In this document: piece after piece, positions 51,027 through 59,452 of the stretch
Numbering within the stretch: the stretch's first letter is position 1
How the letters are laid out: every line of letters starts with the position of its first letter
Assembly: GCF_014851915.1 (NCBI RefSeq)
Contig: NZ_JACVAP010000002.1
Span: forward strand, 620,001 to 684,000
Direction: 5' to 3'
Source: Xanthomonas sp. XNM01
GTDB lineage: Bacteria; Pseudomonadota; Gammaproteobacteria; Xanthomonadales; Xanthomonadaceae
Length of the DNA stretch: 64,000 nt
Notes under the pieces: model-generated
The model's input: only the letters and a program-made list of their open reading frames with translations
What the model was told of the DNA's origin: nothing
Database searches by the model: none
Made by a program: the position numbers and the translations under genes

Positions 51027-51923
51027 CTACCAGGACGGGGCAGCGACCGGATCCGTGACAGCGGTGGCGGCGGCGCCGAGTTTGTCCGGGTTGGCCACGG
51101 TCAGCAGCTCGAGAATGCGCTCGCCGTCGCTGACCGCGACCATCACGCCGAGCAGCACGCCTTCGCGGTAGCGCAGGATCGCCGGCTCGCCGTTGACCAT
51201 GCCCATCCGCCATTCCAGCAGCGGGTCGTGGCGGCGCCAGACCGCCCAGAACAGGCGGCCGATGCGCTCGGCACCGAACAGCGGGCGCCGGACCGCGATC
51301 GCCTTGCCGCCGCCATCGGAGGTCAGGCGCGCGTCGGCATGCAGCAGCGCGCCGATCGCCTGGCGGTCGCCATCGCGCGCGGCCTGCATGAAACGCTCGA
51401 GCAGGCTGCGGTGCTTGTCGGGTCGCACCTCGAAGCGGGGCCGCCCGGCCTCCAGCCGCTGCTTCGCCCGGTGCACCATCTGCCGGCAGTTGGCCTCGCT
51501 CTGCTCCAGCAGCGCGGCGATCTGCGCGTAGTCGTAGTCGAAGGCCTCCCTCAGCAGCCAGGCGGCGCGTTCTTCCGGGCCGAGCCGTTCGAGCACGGCC
51601 AGGAAGGCCAGCGAGACCTGCTGGGTGCGTTCGGTCAGCTGCGCCGGCCCGGGGGCGTCGTCGATGCGCTCGGGTTCGGGCAGCCACGGGCCGATGTAGG
51701 TTTCGCGCTGGCTGCGCGCCGCGCGCAGCCGGTCGATGCCGAGCCGGGTGGTGGCGGTGACCAGCCAGGCTTCCGGGTCGCGGATGTCGGCGCGGTCGGC
51801 CTGGTGCCAGCGCAGCCAGGCGTCCTGGACCAGGTCCTCGGCGTCGCTGCGGCTGCCGAGCAGGCGATAGGCCAGCGCCGACAGGCGCGGACGGTGCTGC
51901 TGGAAGGTGTCGGTGGCGTTCAT
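51027..51923 (-). CDS. ECF41-group RNA polymerase sigma factor (SigJ-like)
   Basis: A 298-residue alternative sigma factor. Region 2 (AYRLLGSRSDAEDLVQDAWLRWHQA) and region 4 (ALLEQSEANCRQMVHRAKQRLEAG) are followed by a SnoaL-like C-terminal extension of about 120 residues. The three ECF41 hallmark motifs are present: WLPEP (80-84), DGGGK (203-207) and NPDKL (278-282). In this group the extension acts as a built-in regulator in place of an anti-sigma factor, and none is encoded nearby. It is preceded by its own ECF41 promoter. Confidence 0.93.
   Translation of the reverse strand: MNATDTFQQHRPRLSALAYRLLGSRSDAEDLVQDAWLRWHQADRADIRDPEAWLVTATTRLGIDRLRAARSQRETYIGPWLPEPERIDDAPGPAQLTERTQQVSLAFLAVLERLGPEERAAWLLREAFDYDYAQIAALLEQSEANCRQMVHRAKQRLEAGRPRFEVRPDKHRSLLERFMQAARDGDRQAIGALLHADARLTSDGGGKAIAVRRPLFGAERIGRLFWAVWRRHDPLLEWRMGMVNGEPAILRYREGVLLGVMVAVSDGERILELLTVANPDKLGAAATAVTDPVAAPSW
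51034..51060 (-). promoter_or_regulatory. ECF41 promoter of the CMD/AhpD-like gene
   Basis: Minus strand TGTCACG (51060-51054), 16 bases, CGTC (51037-51034). This matches the published ECF41 target TGTCACA-N16-CGTC at all but one position. It lies almost entirely between the sigma-gene stop and its last codons, so the partner gene can be transcribed independently. Confidence 0.88.
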
Positions 51924-51932
51924 GACGTCCAG

Positions 51933-51959
51933 GACGGAACAGGGCGTGCCGCCGTGACA
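51933..51959 (-). promoter_or_regulatory. ECF41 promoter of the sigma factor gene (autoregulation)
   Basis: Minus strand TGTCACG (51959-51953), 16 bases, CGTC (51936-51933), identical in both elements and spacing to the site before the partner gene. The CGTC ends only 9 bases before the ATG, implying a very short leader or leaderless mRNA. Confidence 0.88.
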
Positions 51960-52025
51960 ACCGGGGGCAGGGCGGTCACTTTGCCCTAAAATGGGCCGGT
52001 TCCCCCGCCAGCTCCCGAGCCAGCC

Positions 52026-53543
52026 GTGACTTCGATCAAGCAGGAAGACCTCGTCCAGTCCGTCGCCGACGCACTGCAGTACATCAGCTACTACCACCCG
52101 GTCGACTACATCAGGAGCCTGACCGCCGCCTACGAGCGCGAAGAGTCGCCGGCCGCCAAGGACGCGATGGCGCAGATCCTGATCAATTCGCGGATGTGCG
52201 CCGAAGGCCACCGCCCGATCTGCCAGGACACCGGCATCGTCACCGTGTTCCTGGAAGTGGGCATGGACGTGCGCTGGGAAGGCTTCACCGGCTCGCTGGA
52301 GGATGCGGTCAACGAAGGCGTGCGCCGCGCCTACAACCATCCGGACAACAAGCTGCGCGCCAGCGTGCTGGCCGACCCGGCCGGCAGGCGCCAGAACACG
52401 AAGGACAACACCCCGGCGGTCATCAACGTCAAGATCGTGCCCGGCAATACGCTGGACGTGATCGTCGCCGCCAAGGGCGGCGGCTCGGAGGCCAAGTCCA
52501 AGTTCGCGATGCTCAACCCGTCCGACTCGATCGTCGACTGGGTCCTCAAGACCGTGCCGACGATGGGCGCCGGCTGGTGCCCACCGGGCATGCTCGGCAT
52601 CGGCATCGGCGGCACCGCCGAGAAGGCGATGCTGCTGGCCAAGGAATCGTTGATGGAGCACATCGACATCCAGGAGCTGATCGCGCGCGGCCCGTCCAAC
52701 CGGATCGAGGAACTGCGCATCGAGCTGTACGAGAAGGTCAACGCGCTGGGCATCGGCGCGCAGGGCCTGGGTGGCCTGAGCACCGTGCTCGACATCAAGA
52801 TCAAGGATTACCCGACCCACGCGGCCAACCTGCCGGTGGCGCTGATCCCCAACTGCGCGGCCACCCGCCATGCGCATTTCACGATGGACGGCAGCGGCCC
52901 GGTGTCGCTGGAACCGCCGTCGCTGGAAGACTGGCCGAAGCTGACCTACAACCCGCAGAACGCGCGCCGCGTCGACCTGGACACGATCACGCCGGAGCAG
53001 GTGACCACGTTCAAGCCGGGCGAGGTGCTGCTGCTCAACGGCAAGCTGCTGACCGGCCGCGACGCCGCGCACAAGCGCATGATCGACATGCTCAACAAGG
53101 GCGAGAAGCTCCCGGTCGATTTCACCAACCGCTTCATCTACTACGTCGGCCCGGTCGACCCGGTCGGCGACGAAGTGGTGGGCCCGGCGGGCCCGACCAC
53201 CGCCACCCGCATGGACAAGTTCACCCGGCAGATGCTGGAGCAGACCGGCCTGCTCGGCATGGTCGGCAAATCCGAGCGCGGCGATGCGGCGATCGAGGCG
53301 ATCCGCGACAACAAGGCGGTCTACCTGATGGCGGTGGGCGGCTCGGCCTATCTGGTGTCCAAGGCGATCAAGGCCAGCCGGGTGCTGGCGTTCGAGGACC
53401 TGGGCATGGAGGCGATCTACGAGTTCGAGGTCAAGGACATGCCGGTGACCGTCGCGGTCGATTCCAGCGGCGAGTCGGTGCACAAGACCGGCCCGCGCGA
53501 ATGGCAGGCGAAGATCGGCAAGATCCCGGTGGTCGTCGTCTGA
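52026..53543 (+). CDS. fumA: Fumarate hydratase class I (iron-sulfur)
   Basis: Oxygen-sensitive [4Fe-4S] fumarase of the one-subunit type. The 505-residue protein starts at GTG (MTSIKQEDLVQSVADALQYISYYHPVDYI). The N-terminal catalytic domain has cluster cysteines in RPICQDTGIV, IPNCAATRHAHF and the region GAGWCPPGMLGIGIGG. The C-terminal domain has GEVLLLNGKLLTGRDAAHKR and YYVGPVDPVGDEVVGPAGPTTATRMDKFT. It is divergent from the ECF41 gene, with 102 bases between. Symbol usage varies (fumA/fumB). Confidence 0.94.
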   Translation: MTSIKQEDLVQSVADALQYISYYHPVDYIRSLTAAYEREESPAAKDAMAQILINSRMCAEGHRPICQDTGIVTVFLEVGMDVRWEGFTGSLEDAVNEGVRRAYNHPDNKLRASVLADPAGRRQNTKDNTPAVINVKIVPGNTLDVIVAAKGGGSEAKSKFAMLNPSDSIVDWVLKTVPTMGAGWCPPGMLGIGIGGTAEKAMLLAKESLMEHIDIQELIARGPSNRIEELRIELYEKVNALGIGAQGLGGLSTVLDIKIKDYPTHAANLPVALIPNCAATRHAHFTMDGSGPVSLEPPSLEDWPKLTYNPQNARRVDLDTITPEQVTTFKPGEVLLLNGKLLTGRDAAHKRMIDMLNKGEKLPVDFTNRFIYYVGPVDPVGDEVVGPAGPTTATRMDKFTRQMLEQTGLLGMVGKSERGDAAIEAIRDNKAVYLMAVGGSAYLVSKAIKASRVLAFEDLGMEAIYEFEVKDMPVTVAVDSSGESVHKTGPREWQAKIGKIPVVVV

Positions 53544-53557
53544 CCGATGCAGCATCC

Positions 53558-53588
53558 AGAAGCCGGCCTCGTGCCGGCTTCTTTCTTT
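53558..53588 (+). terminator. Rho-independent terminator after the class I fumarase gene
   Basis: AGAAGCCGGC, loop CTCGT, GCCGGCTTCT (10-bp perfect stem) followed by TTCTTT. It begins 15 bases after the stop codon. Confidence 0.88.
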
Positions 53589-53607
53589 CCACATCAAGGA
53601 GTCGCCG

Positions 53608-54243
53608 ATGTCCGTGGTGCTGTATGGCTCGCCGAGTACCGCCTCGCTGGTCGTCCATTGGCTGCTGATCGAGCTGGACATCGCGCACACGCTGCACCAG
53701 CTGGATTTCGATGCGCGCGCGCAGAAGTCGGCCGAGTATCTGGCGCTGAACCCGCAGGGCAGGGTGCCGACGCTGCTGATCGGCGACCAGGTGCTGACCG
53801 AGTCGGCGGCGATCGCGATGCAGCTGGCCGACCTGCATCCGCAGGCGGGCCTGGCGCCGGAGGTCGGCACGCCGGCGCGCGGCGACTACTACCGCTGGAT
53901 CTGCTTCTGCGTCTACACGCTGATGCCGGCGTACCGCGCCTGGTTCTATCCGGACGAGCCGGCTGGTGTCGACCAGGTCGAGGCGGTCAAGGCGCGTGCC
54001 CGCGTGCAGATCGAGGCGGCCTGGCAGCAGGTGGCCGAGCACCTCGACGCGCACGGTCCGTACTTGCTGGGCGCCGCGCCGTCGGCCGCCGATTTCGTGC
54101 TGACCATGCTGATGCGCTGGTCGCGCAACATGCCGCGGCCGTCCGATACCTGGCCGGTGCTCCAGGCATTCGCTCGGCGGATGAAGGACCGCCCGGCGTT
54201 CCAGGAAACCTGCCGGCGCGAGGGCATCGACGACTGGCTGTGA
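53608..54243 (+). CDS. Glutathione S-transferase family protein
   Basis: A 211-residue protein. The thioredoxin-like N-terminal domain (1-80) has YGSPSTASLVVHWLLIELDI, a cis-Pro block NPQGRVPTLLI, and the GSH-contact motif LTESAAIAMQLADLHP. An all-helical C-terminal domain includes YLLGAAPSAADFVLTMLMRW, the N-capping box. SPSTAS suggests a Ser/Tyr-type active site rather than a Cys one. The substrate is unknown. It lies just after a terminator and is probably monocistronic. Confidence 0.9.
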   Translation: MSVVLYGSPSTASLVVHWLLIELDIAHTLHQLDFDARAQKSAEYLALNPQGRVPTLLIGDQVLTESAAIAMQLADLHPQAGLAPEVGTPARGDYYRWICFCVYTLMPAYRAWFYPDEPAGVDQVEAVKARARVQIEAAWQQVAEHLDAHGPYLLGAAPSAADFVLTMLMRWSRNMPRPSDTWPVLQAFARRMKDRPAFQETCRREGIDDWL

Positions 54244-54465
54244 CGTACCGCGCAACACCTGCGCGCGGTTCGCGGGTGGCCGCGCAGTGTGTTCGAGGCA
54301 TGCGCGCGGTCGGATCCATGGGCAGGCGCGGACCTGGCGCTGCCCGGTTCCCGCGCCATGCACGTCAGGCGCACCGCGTGGGCTGACGAATGCGGCCGCT
54401 CCAGGTCGAAACCCTGTCCGGCACCCGTTGCGCCCTTCATCCGGCCGCGCGGCATGCGCGCCGGC

Positions 54466-54936
54466 TCAGATTCCCAGGAAATAGATGTCGACGTAGTCCG
54501 TCGTGCTGCCGCAGGGGCTCTGCATCTCCTGCAGGCGCCAGTACTTGCGCGTGCCCGTCGTGCGGAAATGCATGGTGCCGCTGCGGGTGCAGGGCGCGCC
54601 GCCGGCGACGCTGTCGACCTGCATCGTGATCGCGCCTTCGAAGACGAAGCCGTCGGTACTGGCCGAGACGATGTGGCCATGGATGTCCAGCCGCTGCCTG
54701 CCGAGGGTCTCGCTTCCGTTCACCACGAGAATGCCGCCGCGCTCGCTGATCTCCACCGAGCCGGCCTTGTCCAGGTCGCCCCAGTCGATCCACTGCAGGC
54801 TCAATGTGTGCGTGCCGACCAGGCGCGCCCTGGCCGCGTCGTCCACGCCGGCACCCACATCCGCGCCTGCGGATGCCACGCCCGGCAGCAGCGCCAGTGC
54901 GGACACTGCCGCCAGGACGATGCGTGTTGCTCTCAT
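54466..54936 (-). CDS. Secreted protein of unknown function
   Basis: A 156-residue protein with a signal peptide (MRATRIVLAAVSALALLPGVASA). The mature region is predicted beta-rich: HTLSLQWIDWGDLDKAGSVEISERGGILVVNGSE, then FEGAITMQVDSVAGGAPCTRSGTMHFRTTGTRKYWRLQEMQSPCG. Two cysteines about 25 residues apart could form a disulfide. I recognise no family. It ends 222 bases after the convergent GST gene, a gap with no recognisable feature. Confidence 0.72.
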   Translation of the reverse strand: MRATRIVLAAVSALALLPGVASAGADVGAGVDDAARARLVGTHTLSLQWIDWGDLDKAGSVEISERGGILVVNGSETLGRQRLDIHGHIVSASTDGFVFEGAITMQVDSVAGGAPCTRSGTMHFRTTGTRKYWRLQEMQSPCGSTTDYVDIYFLGI

Positions 54937-54993
54937 CTGGTTGCTCCTCTGCGGTCGTGGCGTCCATCGGCACGATGGACGGCGCCGGCTGTC

Positions 54994-56115
54994 TCAGTCC
55001 ACATACTCGTCGTACTTCCGGCCGCCCTGGAAGGGCATCAGGTGCTGGCGCAGGATGCCGCGCGGCACGGTCTCCAGCTTCATCACCCCGTACTCCTCCG
55101 GCCACTGTTCCTGCTTCGGCGGCAGCTTGAACGTGCCCATCAGCATGTCCACCAGCGGCAGGTGGATCGCGTAGTTCACGTCGATGTAGTCCTGGTGCCG
55201 CGCGTGGTGCCAGTGGTGGTAGCGCGGCAGCACCAGCAGGTACTCCAGCCAGCCGAAGCGCACGCCGATGTTGGCGTGGGCGACCACGGCCTGCAGGCCG
55301 ACCAGGATCACGTAGGCATTGACCGCCGGCGCCGAGAAGCCCAGCACCAGCAGCGGCAGCAGCACTGCGCTGCGGGTCAGCACGATCTCGATGAAATGGA
55401 TGCGCGAGCCGGCCAGCCAGTCCAGCTCGCGGCTGGAGTGGTGCACCGCGTGGAAACGCCAGAGCCAGGGAATGTTGTGGTAGGCGCGATGCAGCAGCGC
55501 CTGGGCCAGGTCTGCCACGAACACCGCGATCAGGAACTGCGCCCAGACCGGCAGCGACTGGATCACCGCTTTCAACGACGGAAACGCCGCCAGGCCGGCG
55601 ATGCTCGAGGTGGAGGCGGTGACCAGGATCAGGATGAACTGGACCAGCACGTGGCTCATGAAGAAATAGGTCACGTCGGTGCGCCAGCCCGGCCGCAGCG
55701 GGGAGACGCGACGCCGGCCCAGGTAGTGCTCCAGCGGCACGAACACCAGCGCCGAGAAGAACAGCGAAATCACGAACCAGTCCAGCCCCAGCGAATACGG
55801 CGTGGCGCCGATCGCGTCGAACTGCACGTTGGTGCCGCCGAACAGCACGGCCAGGGTCGCGCCGGCGACGCCGATCATCGCGATGCGCTTGTTGCGGTCG
55901 CGCAGGATTGCCAGCGTACCGAGCACGAACGCGGCCACCAGCCCGGCCAGCAGCAGGTGGCGGGCGAACTGCTCGCTGTAGACCGCGCGGAATTCCTTGC
56001 TGGTCAGCAGGTCGGGGAAATGGAAGCAGGCCACGGCGAAGACGCTCAGCAAACCGAGCAGGGCCGAGGCATAGGCGAAGAACGAACGACGGGGGCGTAC
56101 GGCGTCGGAATGCAT
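54994..56115 (-). CDS. Sterol desaturase/fatty acid hydroxylase superfamily membrane protein
   Basis: A 373-residue integral membrane di-iron protein. Three histidine boxes are visible: HRAYH, HAVHH in LWRFHAVHHSSRELDW, and HHWHHARHQD near the C-terminus. About four to six hydrophobic helices occupy the N-terminal 200 residues, including YASALLGLLSVFAVACFHF and an extra N-terminal pair not found in the shortest members. Substrates could be hopanoids, ornithine lipids, carotenoids or sphingolipids; context does not tell. Confidence 0.88.
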   Translation of the reverse strand: MHSDAVRPRRSFFAYASALLGLLSVFAVACFHFPDLLTSKEFRAVYSEQFARHLLLAGLVAAFVLGTLAILRDRNKRIAMIGVAGATLAVLFGGTNVQFDAIGATPYSLGLDWFVISLFFSALVFVPLEHYLGRRRVSPLRPGWRTDVTYFFMSHVLVQFILILVTASTSSIAGLAAFPSLKAVIQSLPVWAQFLIAVFVADLAQALLHRAYHNIPWLWRFHAVHHSSRELDWLAGSRIHFIEIVLTRSAVLLPLLVLGFSAPAVNAYVILVGLQAVVAHANIGVRFGWLEYLLVLPRYHHWHHARHQDYIDVNYAIHLPLVDMLMGTFKLPPKQEQWPEEYGVMKLETVPRGILRQHLMPFQGGRKYDEYVD

Positions 56116-56137
56116 GGGGCGTCCTTGTTCCTGGAGA

Positions 56138-56581
56138 TCAGCGCGCGGCGGCGGGCCGGACGATGCGCTGGCCGGCGGCGTCGATCACCGCCTCGCCATC
56201 TTCCTTGCTGAAGGCGCCGCGCTGCGGCGACGGCAGCAGATCGAGCACCTGTTCTGACGGGCGGCAGAGCCGGCTGCCGAGCGTCGTCTCGACGATCGGG
56301 CGGTTGATCAGCACCGGATGCGCGAGCATCGCATCGATCACCGCCGTATCGTCGGCGTCGGCCAGGCCGAGTTCTGCGAACACGGACTCCTTGGCCCGCA
56401 CCAGATCGCGCACCGGAATGCCGAGCCGCCCGATCAGCGCCAGCAATGCGTCGCGGTCCGGCGGATCCTTCAGGTACTCGATGACCTGCGGCTCGATGCC
56501 GGCATTGCGGATCAGGCCCAGGGTGTTGCGCGAGGTGCCGCAGCGCGGGTTGTGCCAGATGACCACGCCCTGACCGCCCAT
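56138..56581 (-). CDS. arsC: Arsenate reductase ArsC, glutaredoxin-coupled type
   Basis: A 147-residue thioredoxin-fold protein with the catalytic cysteine in IWHNPRCGTSRNTL, VIEYLKDPPDRDALLALI, and the three-arginine set typical of E. coli ArsC (for example in INRPIVETTLGSRLCRPSEQV). It reduces arsenate to arsenite with GSH and glutaredoxin. Its ATG overlaps the pldA stop by one base (TGATG). No arsR or arsB is nearby, so it is an orphan arsenate reductase, and Spx/YffB-like alternative roles are possible. Confidence 0.88.
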   Translation of the reverse strand: MGGQGVVIWHNPRCGTSRNTLGLIRNAGIEPQVIEYLKDPPDRDALLALIGRLGIPVRDLVRAKESVFAELGLADADDTAVIDAMLAHPVLINRPIVETTLGSRLCRPSEQVLDLLPSPQRGAFSKEDGEAVIDAAGQRIVRPAAAR

Positions 56582-57780
56582 CAGAACCACTCCAGCAGCG
56601 ACACGCCGACGCCGACGTAGGTCGCCTTGTGGTTGTAGTCGATCAGGCTCTCGCCGTAGCCGTCGAACACCTGCACCCGGCCGCGCAGCATGTTGTTGAT
56701 CGGAAAGCCCCAGTCCAGCTGCACCGAACCGTGCGAGCGTTCGCCGCCGCGCAGCGAGTGGCGCGCGGTCAGGCTCAGCTCGTGGCCGTTGCGGTTGTAG
56801 ACCAGCATCGCGTCGCCGCGGCCGATGTAATCCTCGATGTCGGGATTGTTGTCGTCGGCCACGTCCTCCTCGATCCGGTACCACGGCCGCAGCACCAGCG
56901 CCCAGTTCTCCCGGTCCAGGCCGACACTGAGGATCACCCGGTTCCAGCTGCGCGACAGCGGATCGCTGCGGCCGTTGGACTGGTGGTTCAGGCTCAGGCC
57001 GGTCATCCGCCCCTTCCAGCCGAACAGGCTGTAGTTGTTGCGGAACACCAGCATCGCCTCGGGTTCGTAGTTGGTCTCGCGGAACGGGCGCGACGCCTCG
57101 GTGTTGTAGGCCTGCCAGCGCGAGCTCTGGGTGTAGCCGATCCAGACGTCGCCGTTGTCGCCGAACAGGTCCTCGGCGACCTTGGTCTTGAAGCTGAGCT
57201 GGAACTTCAGCTCGGCAGAATCCAGCACCTGCGGCGTGGTCACCGTGTTGGCCGGGTTGGGCGAATGCGGCGCCTCGTTGACGTTGCTGGTCCAGAACGC
57301 CGGCAGCAGGTAGACCGGCTTGTAGGCACGCAGCTGGAAGGCGCCCAGCTTGGAGTCCTTGGCCAGCTCCCAGCGGCTGTCCAGCAGCGAGCCGCGGCCG
57401 GCGTTGGCGATCTCGTCGCGGTAGAGGTCGTCGCGGCGGAACAGCTCGCCGGTGCGGGCGCGGGCCCGGTCGGCCAGCCCCGCGTCCGCGGGCAGGGTCG
57501 CGCTGCGGGCGGCGGCGCGCTCGGCCTCGGCCAGCCGCTGGGCCTCGACCGCCACCGCATCGGCCTGCCGGGTCGCGGCGGGCGTGTAGCCGTGGACGGC
57601 GTCGTAGCAGGCCAGGCGCTGGGCGTCGGTCTCCAGCCCCACGCAGGCCGCGGCCGAGGTGGGCGCCGGGGCGATGTCTTGGGCGCTGGCGGCCAGGGCC
57701 GGCAGGGCGGCGAGCAGGGCGGTGGCGAGCGCGGCGGGCACGCGGGGGGGAAGGACGGAAACCGGAGGCAGGCGGCGCAT
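56581..57780 (-). CDS. pldA: Outer membrane phospholipase A
   Basis: Calcium-dependent outer membrane lipase that removes phospholipids from the outer leaflet. The 399-residue precursor has a signal peptide (ALATALLAALPALAASA). A helical extension of about 100 residues follows, with two cysteines (AACVGLETDAQRLACYDAV), not found in E. coli PldA. The 12-stranded barrel starts near RWELAKDSKLGAFQLRAYKPVYLLP. The catalytic segment is LNHQSNGRSDPLSRSWNR with His and Ser, and it ends with aromatic LLEWF. The start overlaps the DUF456 stop by one base. Confidence 0.93.
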   Translation of the reverse strand: MRRLPPVSVLPPRVPAALATALLAALPALAASAQDIAPAPTSAAACVGLETDAQRLACYDAVHGYTPAATRQADAVAVEAQRLAEAERAAARSATLPADAGLADRARARTGELFRRDDLYRDEIANAGRGSLLDSRWELAKDSKLGAFQLRAYKPVYLLPAFWTSNVNEAPHSPNPANTVTTPQVLDSAELKFQLSFKTKVAEDLFGDNGDVWIGYTQSSRWQAYNTEASRPFRETNYEPEAMLVFRNNYSLFGWKGRMTGLSLNHQSNGRSDPLSRSWNRVILSVGLDRENWALVLRPWYRIEEDVADDNNPDIEDYIGRGDAMLVYNRNGHELSLTARHSLRGGERSHGSVQLDWGFPINNMLRGRVQVFDGYGESLIDYNHKATYVGVGVSLLEWF

Positions 57781-58274
57781 CAGAGGAACCAGGCGAGGAT
57801 GAACAGGCCGAGCATGGCGAAGGCCAGCGCCAGCTTCAACACCACACCCAGCAGCATGCCCAGCCACGAGGCCAGGCCGACGTGGGCGGCGCGGCGCAGC
57901 TCGCGGGTATGCCACAGCTCGCCGAGCAGGGCGCCGACGAATGGCCCGAGCAGCAGGCCCAGCGGCCCGAACCACAGCCCGGCGAATGCGCCCAGCGCCG
58001 CGCCCCAGACGGCGGCCGGGCCGGCACCGACCCGTTTCGCGCCGGCTGCGCTGGCCAGGACATCGGCCACCACCGACAGCACGGTCAGCAGGCCGAGCAC
58101 CACCAGGGTCAGGGCGCCGATCCGCTCGAAATCGCCGGCCCAGGCGGCCACCAGCATGCCGGCGAAGACCAGCGGCAGGCCGGGCAGGGCCGGCAGGATG
58201 ACCCCGGCCAGGCCGATCAGGACCAGGGCGGCGGCCAGCAGGTACAGGAAGATGCTGGGATCAAGCTGGGGCAT
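57780..58274 (-). CDS. DUF456 membrane protein
   Basis: A 164-residue protein starting MPQLDPSIFLYLLAAALVLIGLAGVILPALPGLPLVFAGMLVAAW. The GxxGxxLPxLPGxPLvfaG block is the DUF456 signature. It has four to five membrane helices with Gly-rich GPLGLLLGPFVGALLGEL. Function unknown. It heads the DUF456-pldA-arsC chain, in which each stop overlaps the next start by one base. An in-frame upstream ATG at 58313 is less likely. Confidence 0.88.
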   Translation of the reverse strand: MPQLDPSIFLYLLAAALVLIGLAGVILPALPGLPLVFAGMLVAAWAGDFERIGALTLVVLGLLTVLSVVADVLASAAGAKRVGAGPAAVWGAALGAFAGLWFGPLGLLLGPFVGALLGELWHTRELRRAAHVGLASWLGMLLGVVLKLALAFAMLGLFILAWFL

Positions 58275-58499
58275 CGATGGCGGACCGGCGGCAAGTCCTT
58301 GCCATGATTGCATTTGTTCGGGGTGGGGGGTAAGTTCTCGGACGCTGCGCTTGACAAGGTCACCGTGAATCGTGGCCGGATGCGGCAGGTCCCGATGGTC
58401 CGCTACATCTACACCGTGACATCTCGCGTACTCCTTGCAACCAGCCGCCGCGGCAACGGCGTAACCACCACCCCAGAAGAGTTCGAGGAGTCAGCAGGA

Positions 58500-58709
58500 A
58501 TGGCAGAGCGCGAGATCGGCACCGTCAAGTGGTTCAACGACGCCAAGGGATTCGGTTTCATCAGTCGCGAGAACGGGGAGGACGTGTTCGTCCACTTCCG
58601 CGCGATCCAGATGCAGGGATTCAAGAGCCTCAAGGAAGGACAGAAAGTGTCCTTCACCGTCGTCCAGGGCCAGAAGGGCCTGCAGGCCGACGCGGTCGAA
58701 GCGGCCTGA
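58500..58709 (+). CDS. cspA: Cold-shock protein CspA family
   Basis: A 69-residue single OB-fold RNA chaperone: [43 protein letters not shown] with RNP1 (KGFGFI) and RNP2 (DVFVHF). GAGGAG at 58485-58490 is the ribosome binding site, 9 bases before the ATG. Upstream is an intergenic stretch of about 225 bases that could include a structured cold-shock leader; a TTGACA at about 58351 is the only promoter-like element noted. A strong terminator follows. Confidence 0.95.
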   Translation: MAEREIGTVKWFNDAKGFGFISRENGEDVFVHFRAIQMQGFKSLKEGQKVSFTVVQGQKGLQADAVEAA

Positions 58710-58734
58710 AGCCACCGACGATCCGTTGTCCATC

Positions 58735-58763
58735 GGAAACGGCCCGCATCGCGGGCCGTTTCC
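58735..58763 (+). terminator. Terminator after cspA
   Basis: GGAAACGGCCCGC, loop ATC, GCGGGCCGTTTCC: a 13-bp perfect stem followed by CTTTCC. It begins 25 bases after the stop and lies 41 bases before the end of the convergent gene, so it may serve both. Confidence 0.85.
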
Positions 58764-58803
58764 CTTTCCGTCAGGGGTCGTGTCTTCCGTCGTGGGCGAC
58801 CGG

Positions 58804-59283
58804 TCAGCGGATCACGACGCGGTTGCCGACCACGCGCACGTAGGTGTTCTCGCGGATGCCGCCCAGGTCGCGCTGGTTGACCACGATGGTGCGGCCGTCA
58901 TCCATGCGCACGTGCACGTTGTAGGTGTCGTCGGTCACGCGGTTCTGGATCGCGTTGCCCGCCGCGGCGCCTGCAACGGCACCGGCGACCGCCGAAATGT
59001 TCTGGTTGCCCTTGCTGCCACCGGTCTTGTCGGAGATCTCATGGCCGGCCACCGCACCGACGATACCGCCGAGCACCGCGCCGGTGGCGCGCGGTGCGCT
59101 GCGGCCGGAGGCGATCGCGTCGATCCGGGTCACGATGCCGCAGTCGGCGCAGCGCGAGGTGCTGCCATACGAGGGCGAGCTGCCGTAGCCGGAATTGCCG
59201 TAGCCGTAGTTGGGAGAAGTGGAGGCACAGCCGGCCAGTGCGACGGTGGCGACGGCGGCGATGCCGAGCAGGCGGGTCTTCAT
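58804..59283 (-). CDS. Glycine-zipper lipoprotein (SlyB/OsmB-like, 2TM)
   Basis: A 159-residue lipoprotein with lipobox ALAGC. A Tyr/Gly/Ser-rich spacer (SPNYGYGNSGYGSSPSYGS) and CADCG follow, then the glycine zipper GAVLGGIVGAVAGHEIS ... AVAGAVAGAAAGNAIQ (residues about 85-130), and a C-terminal SlyB-like part VHVRMDDGRTIVVNQRDLGGIRENTYVRVVG. It is probably outer-membrane associated with an envelope-stress role. A strong AGGAGAAG site precedes the ATG at 59283. Confidence 0.87.
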   Translation of the reverse strand: MKTRLLGIAAVATVALAGCASTSPNYGYGNSGYGSSPSYGSTSRCADCGIVTRIDAIASGRSAPRATGAVLGGIVGAVAGHEISDKTGGSKGNQNISAVAGAVAGAAAGNAIQNRVTDDTYNVHVRMDDGRTIVVNQRDLGGIRENTYVRVVGNRVVIR

Positions 59284-59452
59284 GATCTTCTCCTTGCGGG
59301 TGGTTCGTCGGGGCGGACGCGGGACGCTGTTCCGTGACCGCATCCTGTGACGGCCTGCGTGAATGGCACGCCAACCGGAACGCCTTCTGACGCACGCCCG
59401 CGCCGCACCTCAGAGCCGGTTCATGAATCTCGGTGCGCGGTGAGGGCGCCGG

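Noticed and set aside
51027-51923. An anti-sigma factor gene for the ECF sigma factor
   Set aside because: No adjacent gene has anti-sigma features; ECF41 proteins carry their own regulatory C-terminal extension, as seen here.
52026-52100. Clear sigma-70 promoter for class I fumarase near TAAAAT at 51987
   Set aside because: No acceptable -35 element lies 16-18 bases upstream, so it was not listed as a promoter.
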